Notes under the pieces: model-generated
What the model saw: only the letters and a program-made list of their open reading frames with translations
Database searches by the model: none
What the model was told of the DNA's origin: nothing
Program-made: the position numbers and the translations under genes
In this document: positions 1 to 5,685 of the stretch, in pieces
Layout: each line of letters opens with the position of its first letter
Numbering within the stretch: position 1 is the stretch's first letter
From: Clostridia bacterium
GTDB taxonomy: Bacteria > Bacillota > Clostridia > Oscillospirales > Acutalibacteraceae
Direction of reading: 5' to 3'
DNA length: 8,047 bases
Assembly (NCBI GenBank): GCA_017501865.1
Contig: JAFVWD010000210.1
Coordinates: 1-8,047, forward strand

Positions 1-147
1 GATGACGACGGAGGACATGGAATGATTTTTAAGGATGAATATAAAATTTATTTAACATTTCACACACCGAATCAATCTCTTTTTGAACGTCCTGTTTTTG
101 TTGAATTGGATGATCTAGGTGATTCATTAAAAATAAAAAAGAATTAA
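1..147 (+). CDS. C-terminal end of a glycoside hydrolase family 43-like protein (partial)
   Basis: Only the last 48 codons lie in the window; the frame is open from base 1 to TAA at 145-147. The peptide begins DDDGGHGMIF, continues with YKIYLTFHTPNQ and then ERPVFVELDDL. The order GGHGM-(I/L)F, then L-T-x-H-(S/T)-P-N, then ERP-x-F-x-E-L is the usual end of the five-bladed propeller in GH43 beta-xylosidases and arabinanases. The His of GGHG belongs to the conserved propeller core. The substrate (xylan, arabinan or side chains) cannot be decided because the catalytic residues are outside the window. Family assignment is from memory of the motifs. The gene is followed by about 40 bases and then a hairpin shared with the convergent tRNA genes. 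Confidence 0.75.
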   Translation, partial: DDDGGHGMIFKDEYKIYLTFHTPNQSLFERPVFVELDDLGDSLKIKKN

Positions 148-187
148 AGCTCAGTTTTTTATGTAAAAAGTTTTGAAATTGTAAAAC

Positions 188-225
188 AGAAAAAGCCGTC
201 AATCTAAACCAAGATTGACGGCTTT
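188..225 (-). terminator. Intrinsic terminator of the tRNA pair
   Basis: Bases 192-205 and 212-225 are exact inverted complements (14 bp, core GCCGTCAATCT) around a 6-base loop. Read on the minus strand, the stem lies directly after the tRNA-Trp CCA end and is followed by TTTTT then CTGTTTT, a good U tract. On the plus strand the hairpin could also help stop the GH43 transcript, but the T run there is short, so minus-strand use is better supported. Confidence 0.85.
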
Positions 226-226
226 C

Positions 227-302
227 TGGCAGGGGCACTAAGACTCGAACTCAGGACACGCGGTTTTGGAGACCGCTGCTCTACCAACTGAGCTATACCC
301 CT
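227..302 (-). tRNA. tRNA-Trp (anticodon CCA)
   Basis: The minus strand folds into a full cloverleaf. The acceptor stem pairs AGGGGTA with TGCCCCT, with one T-G pair. The D arm has GCTC...GAGC with GGTAGA. The anticodon loop is CTCCAAA on a GCGGT/ACCGC stem. The T loop is TTCGAGT on a CTGAG/CTTAG stem, and the discriminator base is G. The CCA end is encoded (TGG at 227-229 on the plus strand). It lies five bases downstream of the tRNA-CAU gene and is very likely on the same transcript. Confidence 0.97.
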
Positions 303-307
303 AAAAG

Positions 308-384
308 TGGTGGACCATCAGGGACTCGAACCCCGGACCAACCGGTTATGAGCCGGTTGCTCTAACCAACTGAGCTAATGGTCC
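308..384 (-). tRNA. tRNA with CAU anticodon (Ile2 or elongator Met)
   Basis: The minus strand gives a cloverleaf with acceptor stem GGACCAT/ATGGTCC, D arm GCTCAGTTGGTTAGAGC, anticodon stem ACCGG/CCGGT around CTCATAA, T loop TTCGAGT on CGGGG/CCCTG-type pairing, discriminator A, and an encoded CCA. It is not initiator tRNA, because the first acceptor pair G-C is formed. CAU serves both elongator Met and, after lysidine modification by TilS, Ile (AUA). The GGACC acceptor start and CTCATAA loop resemble firmicute Ile2 as I remember it, but I cannot settle Met versus Ile2 by eye. Confidence 0.95.
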
Positions 385-414
385 ATGTCTTGCCTTGCGA
401 CAGGAACGTCTAAG

Positions 415-443
415 ATTATATTAGAAACGGAAGTGTTTGTCAA
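415..443 (-). promoter_or_regulatory. Consensus sigma-A promoter for the tRNA pair
   Basis: On the minus strand, TTGACA (bases 443-438) and TATAAT (420-415) are both perfect and lie exactly 17 bases apart. The predicted transcription start is near 408, about 24 bases before the tRNA-CAU 5' end at 384. This matches the strong, unregulated promoters expected for stable RNA. Confidence 0.9.
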
Positions 444-531
444 GTCTTTTTTGCTAATTTAATTATATGTTTTTAAAAATTTTTTGAAATATGAAAAACT
501 TGAAAATCTTTGTTTATTTTGTTTTTTAGTC

Positions 532-560
532 TTGAATAATGCTTATTTAAAGTATATAAT
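532..560 (+). promoter_or_regulatory. Sigma-A promoter of the ADP-ribosylglycohydrolase operon
   Basis: TTGAAT (532-537) and TATAAT (555-560) are spaced by 17 bases. The expected start is near 567, giving a leader of about 25 bases that holds the ribosome binding site GGTGGTG (579-585) before ATG 592. The promoter faces away from the tRNA promoter, so the AT-rich stretch 385-588 is a divergent promoter region. I see no clear operator palindrome in it. Confidence 0.75.
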
Positions 561-591
561 CATTTGTAAATTGTTGTGGTGGTGATTTTTG

Positions 592-1968
592 ATGTCAGCT
601 TATAAAATTGCCCCTGATTATTCAGGTGATTATTATTGGGATGCATATTGTAAAATACTCGATATTGAGTTGAAACAATGCATCGCTGAAGGTCTCGAAA
701 TTGACGAGTACAAATCAGATTTCGAAGTAGCTGTTAAAATGCCGTTTTCAAAAGAAAAAGCGGATATGGCAGATGCTTTATTTGAAAAGGTTATAAATGC
801 AGAAATCAAACGTGATTTTAAATATAATGAGCCTTCTGATTTAGCAGGTATCAGAGCACTGCGAAAGCCTTATAGTTATACTAAAACATCTCTTACCGAT
901 GAAATTTTGTATGAAAAGGTGAAGGGTGGCTGGTATGGCAGAATTTGCGGTTGCCTTTTGGGAAAACCTCTTGAGGGTATTAAAACAAACGAGCTCATAC
1001 CATTGTTAAAAGAAACAAATAATTTTCCGCTTTCACGTTATGTTGTTTCTGCCGAAATAACTGACAGTATGATTAACAAATTCGAGTTTTGTCTTGAAAA
1101 TAAGGATTGGGCAGATGTTATTGAGTGTGCTCCTGTTGACGATGATACAACCTACACAGTCTTGTCGCAGATTTTAATTGACAGAAACGGTCTTGGCTTT
1201 GAACCGAAGGATGTTGCAAAGCTCTGGCTTCAGAGTCAGCCTATAGAAAAATATTTTACAGCTGAAAAGGTAGCTTATACCAATTTTGTTAATGGTTATG
1301 CACCGCCGTATTCAGCAATGTATAAAAATCCTTACCGCGAATGGATAGGTGCTCAGATAAGAGGTGATTACTTCGGTTACATAACACCGGGGAATCCTGA
1401 GCTGGCAGCGGAATACGCTTTTCGTGATGCGTGTATTTCCCATATAAAAAACGGCATTTATGGTGAAATGTTTGTGTCTGCTATGATTTCTGCTGCGGCA
1501 AATGCACAGTCAGTCTCAGACGTTATAAAAGCAGGACTTGCAGAAATTCCGTCAACATCACGGCTTTATGAAGGTGTGTATGACATAATAAATAAATATA
1601 AAAAAGGTGTACCTGAAAGCGAATGTATTTCGTACATACAAAGTACATTTGATGAATATGACCCGCAAGATTCTGTTCACACAATTACAAATGCTTTAAT
1701 CGTAACAGTTGCATTGCTTTACGGAAACGGTGATTTTGGTAAATCAATCTGTACAGCGGTTCAGATTGGTTACGATACAGATTGTAATGCCGCAACTGTC
1801 GGTTCGGTTCTGGGTGTGTTAAACGGATTTAAATCAATAGGTGAAGAGTGGGTTAAGCCGTTAAATAATAAGCTTAATACCGGTATAACGGGTTTAGGTG
1901 TAGTGGAAATTAGCGAGTTGGTTGAAAAAACAATTTCACATATAAAATTAAAAACGCAAGGAGTATAA
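592..1968 (+). CDS. ADP-ribosylglycohydrolase-fold (DraG/ARH-like) protein
   Basis: The product is a 458-residue cytosolic protein; no signal peptide or membrane segment is seen. ATG 592 is preferred over TTG 589 because it lies about seven bases after GGTGGTG. Residues 1-105 form an extension outside the usual fold. The fold then starts with GRICGCLLGKPLEG (about 116-129), matching the family's G-x-x-x-G-D-x-x-G opening. The two magnesium-binding signatures are present: DDDT at 183-186 and GYDTDCNAA at 393-401. The family removes ADP-ribose from proteins or acts on related N- or O-glycosidic bonds using two metal ions, and both metal motifs look intact. The real substrate is unknown. It is the first gene of an operon, with only two bases to the next ATG, and both genes sit beside a GH43 gene. 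I infer a role in glycoside or nucleoside-sugar metabolism rather than protein de-ADP-ribosylation, and no ADP-ribosyltransferase partner is visible. Confidence 0.8.
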   Translation: MSAYKIAPDYSGDYYWDAYCKILDIELKQCIAEGLEIDEYKSDFEVAVKMPFSKEKADMADALFEKVINAEIKRDFKYNEPSDLAGIRALRKPYSYTKTSLTDEILYEKVKGGWYGRICGCLLGKPLEGIKTNELIPLLKETNNFPLSRYVVSAEITDSMINKFEFCLENKDWADVIECAPVDDDTTYTVLSQILIDRNGLGFEPKDVAKLWLQSQPIEKYFTAEKVAYTNFVNGYAPPYSAMYKNPYREWIGAQIRGDYFGYITPGNPELAAEYAFRDACISHIKNGIYGEMFVSAMISAAANAQSVSDVIKAGLAEIPSTSRLYEGVYDIINKYKKGVPESECISYIQSTFDEYDPQDSVHTITNALIVTVALLYGNGDFGKSICTAVQIGYDTDCNAATVGSVLGVLNGFKSIGEEWVKPLNNKLNTGITGLGVVEISELVEKTISHIKLKTQGV

Positions 1969-1970
1969 AT

Positions 1971-2732
1971 ATGAGTCAGTTAAAATTATACAAAACATTT
2001 ACAGAACCATGTAAATATCCTGAGGATTTGGGTGGTTTTGAATACAGAAGCTACAACGGTACTGTTGAGGACAGAGCTGCTTGGGCTGAAATTTGTAAAA
2101 ACGGTTTAGTTGGCGATGATGCTGACGCAACCCGTTTTGTAGAGGTTATAGAAGAAGCAAACGGCTACAAGCCTGAAAATGTTTTCTTTATAACAGAAAA
2201 CGGAAATCCTGTTGCAACAATAACTGCACTTGTTCAGGAAAACGGCAGGGGCTGGGTGCATATGGTTTCTGTTCACAAAGACAGTCGCGGTAAAGGTCTT
2301 GGTGCTTACCTTAATCAGATTGCTTTGGCAGCACTTTCAGAAGCAGGTTGTACTTATGTAGGTCTCACAACAGATGAATTCAGAGTACCTGCAGTAAAAT
2401 CTTACTTAAGAGCAGGCTTCCGTCCTGTTCTTTATGAAGAAGATATGGAAGCTCGTTGGGTTTTCTGGCTCAATCGTTACGGCTATATGAATATAGAGGC
2501 TTATGACAATGATAATAATTTTGTTAAAAAGCTTTGTACTGTTGAAAAAAAAGATAAGCTCAAGGTAGGTGTGTTTGGTCTTCGCAGAGGTACAGCTATT
2601 GCAGAGCCTGCAGTTTTATCTGAAAAAGGCTACATTTATGCTGTTTGTGATTACGATGAAACAACTTATGAGCTTGTTGAAAATGTACTTGTGAAGATAC
2701 AAAGTATTTCAAAGAGTTTGATGAATTCATAG
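1971..2732 (+). CDS. GNAT acetyltransferase joined to the start of a Gfo/Idh/MocA domain (5' half of a frameshifted gene)
   Basis: ATG 1971 follows AAGGAG (1958-1963), which lies inside the end of the previous gene, so translation is probably coupled. Residues 30-160 form a GNAT domain. Motif A is SRGKGLGAYL (about 105-114), the acetyl-CoA pyrophosphate loop R-G-x-G-x-G. It is preceded by the strand VHMVSVHK and followed by AVKSYLRAGFRPV, typical of motif B. A linker of about 30 residues follows. At residue 197 a second domain begins, KLKVGVFGLRRGTA, the first strand and loop of a Rossmann fold, with VCDYDE closing the second strand. The frame is lost after residue 236, and the last 17 residues are out of frame. 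With one base restored at the A run 2680-2683, the protein would run to 3745 and be 591 residues long. The GNAT half may still fold alone. The acyl acceptor is unknown. Confidence 0.8.
   Translation: MSQLKLYKTFTEPCKYPEDLGGFEYRSYNGTVEDRAAWAEICKNGLVGDDADATRFVEVIEEANGYKPENVFFITENGNPVATITALVQENGRGWVHMVSVHKDSRGKGLGAYLNQIALAALSEAGCTYVGLTTDEFRVPAVKSYLRAGFRPVLYEEDMEARWVFWLNRYGYMNIEAYDNDNNFVKKLCTVEKKDKLKVGVFGLRRGTAIAEPAVLSEKGYIYAVCDYDETTYELVENVLVKIQSISKSLMNS
2680..2683 (+). other. Frameshift site: apparent loss of one A in an A run
   Basis: The upstream frame reads Val-Glu-Asn across GTTGAAAATG; the Rossmann-domain frame has a stop ending at 2680 and is open from 2681. Adding one A gives Val-Glu-Lys-Cys and restores a continuous protein. 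The restored spacing from VCD to DVVILAN is then about 34 residues, normal for Gfo/Idh/MocA proteins. Four A residues are a short run, so either a true mutation or a sequencing or assembly slip is possible. Confidence 0.8.
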
Positions 2733-3745
2733 AATGTGGTTTAGATGTTGTTATTTTAGCAAACTATTTCAATGAGCATGCAAAATATGCTGTCAGAGCA
2801 CTTGAAAAAGGAATTCACGTTTATAGTGAAACACTTCCTGCAGTTACTCTTGCAGATTGCGTTAAATTGTGCCGTGCAGCAGAAAAAAGCAAAGCTAAAT
2901 ATATGATTGCAGAAAACTGTGCATATTTTGGTACAGTAAGAAAAATGGAAGAAATCTATAAAAATAAAACTCTTGGTGGCGCAGTGTACTGTGAGGGTGA
3001 ATATGTTCATCCAATGCCGCACGATGGTTATAAGGAAATTACTCCCGATGCAAAGCATTGGCGCGCTTTAATGCCATCAGGCTATTATTCAACACATGCA
3101 TTGGCACCTATTATGCAAATTACAGGTGAAGTTCCTGTTGCGGTTAATGCTTTGAGTATTTATAGTGACGAGGTTCGCATTGAACGCGAAGAAGAGCCTA
3201 CAAAGGATGTTGCTTCAATTATGCTTTGTACTATGAGTAACGGTTCTGTTGCCCGTGTTACAGGCTGGTCAAAGTTTGGCGGACATGGTCTCTGGTATCG
3301 TATGAATTGTGGCAAGGGCAGCATAGAAAGTGTTCGCGGTGATGATTACAAGGTTCGTCTTTTCTATAACGATTGGGAAATTCCGGAAGGAATGGAACAA
3401 GAAACATTATATTCAGTAGAATATCCGTTCGATAAGGACCGAGCAAGCCAAAGCGGTCACTTTGGTGGCGATTACTATGCAATTTACGATTTCCTTGATT
3501 GTGTTCAGAATGACAGAACACCATTCCTTGATGTGTATAAATCAGCGGCTATGACAGCAGCTGCAATTTTAGGCTGGCGCAGTAGTCTTAATGATGGTAA
3601 ACAGTATAAAATCCCTGATTTCACTAAGGAAGAGGAGAGAGTAGCATATGAAAATGATGTTTTATCCCCGTTCCCTGACGAAAATGGTGTTTCAAACTTC
3701 CCTTGCACAAAATATCAATTGAAAGATTTTGATGTAGAATTTTAA
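2681..3745 (+). pseudogene. Gfo/Idh/MocA-like (GH109-related) domain, 3' half of the frameshifted gene
   Basis: The frame opens at 2681 and runs to TAA at 3743-3745 with no ATG near its beginning. The first candidates are TTG 2867 and ATG 2903, both without a good ribosome binding site and inside the fold. This part therefore depends on repairing the upstream frameshift. It encodes the rest of the NAD(P)-binding fold (DVVILANYFNEHA) and the C-terminal alpha/beta domain. The usual E-K-P motif is replaced by SETLPAVT (residues 286-293 of the restored protein), close to the S-E-x-P-A-x-T of GH109-type proteins. A catalytic-type His lies in YYSTHALAP (His 376), and HFGGDYY and LDVYKSAAMTAA are typical of the C-terminal domain. 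Oxidoreductase or NAD-dependent glycosidase activity are both possible. The restored protein of 591 residues fits a GNAT domain plus a full Gfo/Idh protein. Confidence 0.75.
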
Positions 3746-3755
3746 TAAAGCCTAT

Positions 3756-3803
3756 AACAGCTGTAGAAAACGAAAGTTTTTTACAGCTGTTTTTGTTTTT
3801 TAG
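3756..3803 (+). terminator. Intrinsic terminator of the glycohydrolase/GNAT operon
   Basis: A 16-pair stem (3756-3771 with 3776-3791, one G-T pair) closes on a GAAA loop and is followed by TTTTGTTTTTT. It starts ten bases after the TAA at 3745. It marks the border between the metabolic operon and the Rhs-related region. Confidence 0.92.
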
Positions 3804-3945
3804 GGCAGAAACAGACTTTTTTTAAAAAATTTTTAAAATCTTTGTGTAATGTCTTGCAAAATTCGACATATATAAGTAGAGGCTCGGAAAATGAAGGTGA
3901 GAGTAAGCGAAAATGTTGAAAGAAAGTGCATTTTTGCAGTATAGA

Positions 3946-3974
3946 TTGACAAAAAAATATGTGCATTTTATAAT
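3946..3974 (+). promoter_or_regulatory. Perfect consensus promoter before the first Rhs fragment
   Basis: TTGACA (3946-3951) and TATAAT (3969-3974) are both exact and separated by 17 bases. Transcription should start near 3981. The first Rhs fragment (open from 4002) and the two-TM gene at 4328 lie directly downstream with no terminator between, so this promoter probably drives the putative immunity gene. Confidence 0.85.
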
Positions 3975-4001
3975 AATTGTAATTTGTTGAAACACAGATG
4001 A

Positions 4002-4313
4002 TTTTTAAATTGTTCATCAGGTGTAGGTGTTGCGAAATATGAGTACGATGCATGGGGTAATGTAACAGCTACAACCGAAACAGGCTATGAAAATCTCGTT
4101 AATTTAAGCCCGTTTGCTTACCGAGGATATTGTTACGATAATGACATAAAAATGTATTATCTCCAAAGCAGATATTACGACCCGGAGATTTGTAGGTTTT
4201 TAAATGCAGATGGCTATGTAACAACAGGCCAAGGCTTACTAAGCCACAATTTTTTCGCACCGTTTTATTCGGTTGAATTAGAACCAATTGAATGGGAAAT
4301 TGTTAGTAAGTAA
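4002..4313 (+). pseudogene. Truncated Rhs/YD-repeat tip fragment (tip 1)
   Basis: The frame opens after TGA (3999-4001) and closes at TAA 4311-4313, about 103 codons. It has no ATG, GTG or TTG in the first part; the first in-frame ATG is near 4152, without a ribosome binding site. The peptide shows the end of an Rhs core: VAKYEYDAWGN, then FAYRGYCYD, YYLQSRYYDPE, RFLNADG and TTGQGLL. In complete Rhs proteins the next motif is NMFAY-C-x-NNP...DPSG, which ends the shell before the toxin. Here it reads NFFAPF and then runs into about 15 unrelated residues ending EWEIVSK. The core is therefore cut before DPSG and no toxin domain follows. The junction at NFFA may be where a former toxin cassette was swapped or deleted. 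The motif evidence for Rhs origin is strong; lack of function is inferred. Confidence 0.8.
4155..4213 (+). repeat. Rhs core direct repeat, copy 1
   Basis: This 59-base stretch (encoding YYLQSRYYDPEICRFLNADG) matches 6390-6448 at about 50 of 59 positions. The inner part 4179-4201 is identical over 23 bases to 6414-6436. Such shared core DNA next to different C-termini is the kind of homology by which Rhs tips can recombine. Confidence 0.85.
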
Positions 4314-4327
4314 GGAGGAGAATATAT

Positions 4328-4819
4328 ATGATAGTATTTGATGGGTATTTAACAGGTGAATCGAAAAAGTTTTTTATTAATAAATACTTGAATAATGGTG
4401 GTAAATTTATAGCAGTGCTTCTATCGCTCACAATACCGATATGGCTGTATTTATCGTTGCAATTGTGCGGAGATGATTGGTTTGTGCCAATAGTGTCATT
4501 GTTAATATTAATTCCAGTTTCATCATTTTGTTCTCGTTTTTTTATTTCGAAGAAAGAAAAAGAACGAATTAATTTGAAAAAGATAGTTGTAAAAGGTGAT
4601 GAAATTAAATTGATAAGTGATAAATCAAGGCTTGTCAATTACATATCCAGAGTGAAGGCAGTTTATGATTACGGGGAGTTTTATGAAATTAAATTTCCGG
4701 CTATATATTTTACTACTATATGTATATGCCAAAAAGATTTGCTTTCAAAAGGGTCAATTGAGGAGTTTGAAAACATTTTTTCGGGGAAAATAGTACGGCG
4801 ACAATCAGAGGACGGCTGA
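4328..4819 (+). CDS. Two-TM membrane protein, putative Rhs immunity protein
   Basis: The product is 163 residues. ATG 4328 lies seven bases after a strong AAGGAGGAG (4312-4320), which overlaps the stop codon of Rhs tip 1. There is a short N-terminal stretch, then two membrane helices close together (about 26-46 and 52-72), then a basic stretch SKKEKER. A cytosolic domain of about 85 residues follows and ends ICICQKDLLSKGSIEEFENIF. Two linked helices followed by a small domain with a late Q-K-D-L...E-E-F pattern recall YcxB-like small membrane proteins found as immunity genes in toxin loci, but I cannot confirm the family. Position directly behind an Rhs tip suggests immunity, perhaps to a toxin no longer encoded here. 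The last codons (RRQSEDG) lie in a copy of the REP-like repeat, so the repeat supplies the C-terminus and stop. Confidence 0.75.
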   Translation: MIVFDGYLTGESKKFFINKYLNNGGKFIAVLLSLTIPIWLYLSLQLCGDDWFVPIVSLLILIPVSSFCSRFFISKKEKERINLKKIVVKGDEIKLISDKSRLVNYISRVKAVYDYGEFYEIKFPAIYFTTICICQKDLLSKGSIEEFENIFSGKIVRRQSEDG

Positions 4820-4824
4820 ATTGA
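4802..4824 (+). repeat. REP-like repeat, degenerate copy 1
   Basis: It begins CAATCAGAGGACGG and ends ATTGA, like copy 2 at 4874 but with a small deletion in the middle. The shared ten bases CGACAATCAG (4799-4808 and 4871-4880) make a direct repeat 72 bases apart. It overlaps the end of the 4328-4819 gene. Confidence 0.5.
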
Positions 4825-4873
4825 AGTAAGAGGTAATAGTGAACAGGTAAGAAGTGAATTTGCTTCTTATCGA

Positions 4874-4899
4874 CAATCAGGGGACGGTTCTATGATTGA
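4874..4899 (+). repeat. REP-like repeat, copy 2
   Basis: The unit reads CAATCAGGGGACGG followed by TTCTATGATTGA. It matches 6348-6373 at 22 of 26 positions. Its first 24 bases after the leading C (AATCAGGGGA, GGTTCT, TGATTG blocks) match the reverse complement of the hairpin arm 4988-5016 at about 23 of 26 positions. Blocks like AATCAGGGGACGGTTCT resemble REP elements mobilised by IS200-like Y1 transposases in other firmicutes; that link is from memory, and no transposase is in the window. Confidence 0.6.
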
Positions 4900-4911
4900 G
4901 CCTGAAAAGCC

Positions 4912-4940
4912 TTGATTATCAACGGTTTTAACGCTATACA
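4912..4940 (+). promoter_or_regulatory. Possible promoter before the second gene run
   Basis: TTGATT (4912-4917) and TATACA (4935-4940) are 17 bases apart. Both match consensus at four or five of six positions. The predicted start near 4947 would place the large hairpin (4956-5016) at the very beginning of the transcript that continues into 5146-8047. No better promoter is visible for those genes. Confidence 0.4.
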
Positions 4941-4955
4941 AAATTTAATTTAACA

Positions 4956-5016
4956 AAAAATCAGGGGTTGGTTGATTGGGAAATTAACCCAATCACAGAA
5001 CCATCCCCTGATTTTT
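4956..5016. repeat. Long palindromic hairpin made of two inverted REP-like units
   Basis: AAAAATCAGGGG (4956-4967) pairs fully with 5005-5016. After one mismatch, TGGTT pairs with AACCA. After a four-base bulge, GATTGGG (4974-4980) pairs with CCCAATC (4988-4994) around a seven-base AT loop. Together this is 24 base pairs. The right arm ends in TTTTT and the left begins with an A run, so the hairpin could act as a terminator in both directions. It could also be a mobile REP/BIME-like unit, or both. It separates the tip 1 pair from the next gene run. Confidence 0.8.
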
Positions 5017-5130
5017 ACAGCTAAAACCATATGTAGCTTAACAGATGGAGTATTTTATGAAAAATGGATTAATACATACGAAATCGAGATGATTGAAGAA
5101 GGGATTGATATATGTGATTATCCATTTTAA
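5017..5130 (+). pseudogene. Possible C-terminal remnant of a lost gene
   Basis: After the hairpin, one frame stays open to TAA at 5128-5130. It reads DGVFYEKWINTYEIEM followed by IEEGIDICDYPF, which looks like real protein rather than random translation. There is no start codon with a ribosome binding site, and the frame continues upstream only through the hairpin. It ends 15 bases before ATG 5146. It may be the tail of a deleted toxin or immunity gene whose partner is the 5146 gene. I do not recognise the family, and it may be chance. Bases 4820-5145 hold no complete gene, only the repeats, the possible promoter and this fragment. Confidence 0.25.
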
Positions 5131-5145
5131 TGAGGTGTTGGTTGA

Positions 5146-5661
5146 ATGAGAAAAGCGAGAAAAACAGTAATGTTAATATTAATAACAATTTTCTTTTGGA
5201 GTGTAATAAAAGTTGGACATATATATTTATACAATCACTTTGTAAAACCTTCAGATTTTTATCAAACTGCATATGATTATTCGCAAGGTGAAGAGGTATG
5301 GTTTGAACGTCGTGAGTGTGATTCATTGACTCAAACAACCTGTTTGAATTTATTAACTATACTTGAAAATGGCAGATATGATGAATTTAAAACAGAGTTC
5401 ATTAAATGTTATGAAAATGTTTTTAATTCAGAAAACTGTTATTTAATTATAAGGAGAGTCTATGTCAATAATACAAAACTTTCATTAAAAGAAAAAAATA
5501 TTATGCTTGAAGTTTTAAATGAGATTGTTGAAACAGAAAAAAAGGATAATAACAAATTAGCTATTATAAGAAATTATGCGCTTCAACAAGAGATATTGTA
5601 CTCTTCAGGAAGAATTCTTAGTGCAAATAAAGTTTTTGACGAAATAGAAAAGTATTCTTAA
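5146..5661 (+). CDS. Small membrane-anchored helical protein, putative immunity protein (paralog A)
   Basis: The product is 171 residues and the family is not recognised. ATG 5146 lies about eight bases after GAGGTG. A basic start (MRKARK) is followed by one membrane helix at about residues 8-28, with no lipobox or clear cleavage site. It is thus probably anchored with the rest outside the membrane. The remainder is predicted mostly helical and charged. It contains LENGRYDEFKTEF (about 73-85), then CYLIIRR and IMLEVLNEI, an order also found in the next gene, so the two are paralogs. The gene starts a closely spaced run (24, 38, 18 and 1 bases between genes) that includes Rhs tip 2. An immunity role is inferred from the anchor, small size and Rhs neighbour. 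The DNA is very AT-rich compared with the operon at 592-3745. Confidence 0.7.
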   Translation: MRKARKTVMLILITIFFWSVIKVGHIYLYNHFVKPSDFYQTAYDYSQGEEVWFERRECDSLTQTTCLNLLTILENGRYDEFKTEFIKCYENVFNSENCYLIIRRVYVNNTKLSLKEKNIMLEVLNEIVETEKKDNNKLAIIRNYALQQEILYSSGRILSANKVFDEIEKYS

Positions 5662-5685
5662 TTAAATTATACACAGGTGATAAAA

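Noticed and set aside
592..1968. DraG-like protein as antitoxin of an ADP-ribosylating toxin
   Set aside because: No ADP-ribosyltransferase (DarT- or ART-like) gene is adjacent; its operon partner is a metabolic fusion protein, and a strong terminator separates it from the Rhs region.
2678..2732. Programmed -1 ribosomal frameshift joining the two halves of the GNAT/Gfo-Idh gene
   Set aside because: The overlap begins at GTT GAA AAT, which is not an X-XXY-YYZ slippery heptamer, and I see no strong downstream stem. A single-base loss in the A run explains the data more simply.
2756..3058. Minus-strand open frames opposite the Gfo/Idh region (also 3258-3524, 3505-3708)
   Set aside because: They lie opposite a convincing plus-strand protein, lack ribosome binding sites, and read as low-complexity shadow peptides.
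3891..3944. Small frame of 17 residues starting MKVRVSENVE with AGAGG upstream, and a TTCGACA (Spo0A-box-like) site at 3862-3868
   Set aside because: The frame is very short, has no clear promoter spacing, and ends just before the strong promoter at 3946. One seven-base match is expected by chance in AT-rich DNA.
4303..4638. Minus-strand open frame opposite the two-TM gene
   Set aside because: The plus strand has an ideal ribosome binding site and two clear membrane helices; the minus frame has neither context nor recognisable motif.
4840..4872. Small hairpin TAAGAAG...CTTCTTA between the two direct repeats as a terminator
   Set aside because: It is a seven-pair AT-rich stem with no T run after it.
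4892..4915. Seven-codon frame MIEPEKP beginning in REP-like copy 2
   Set aside because: It is too short, and its ATG is explained by the repeat. It is only of interest as the counterpart of the start of the 6366 gene.
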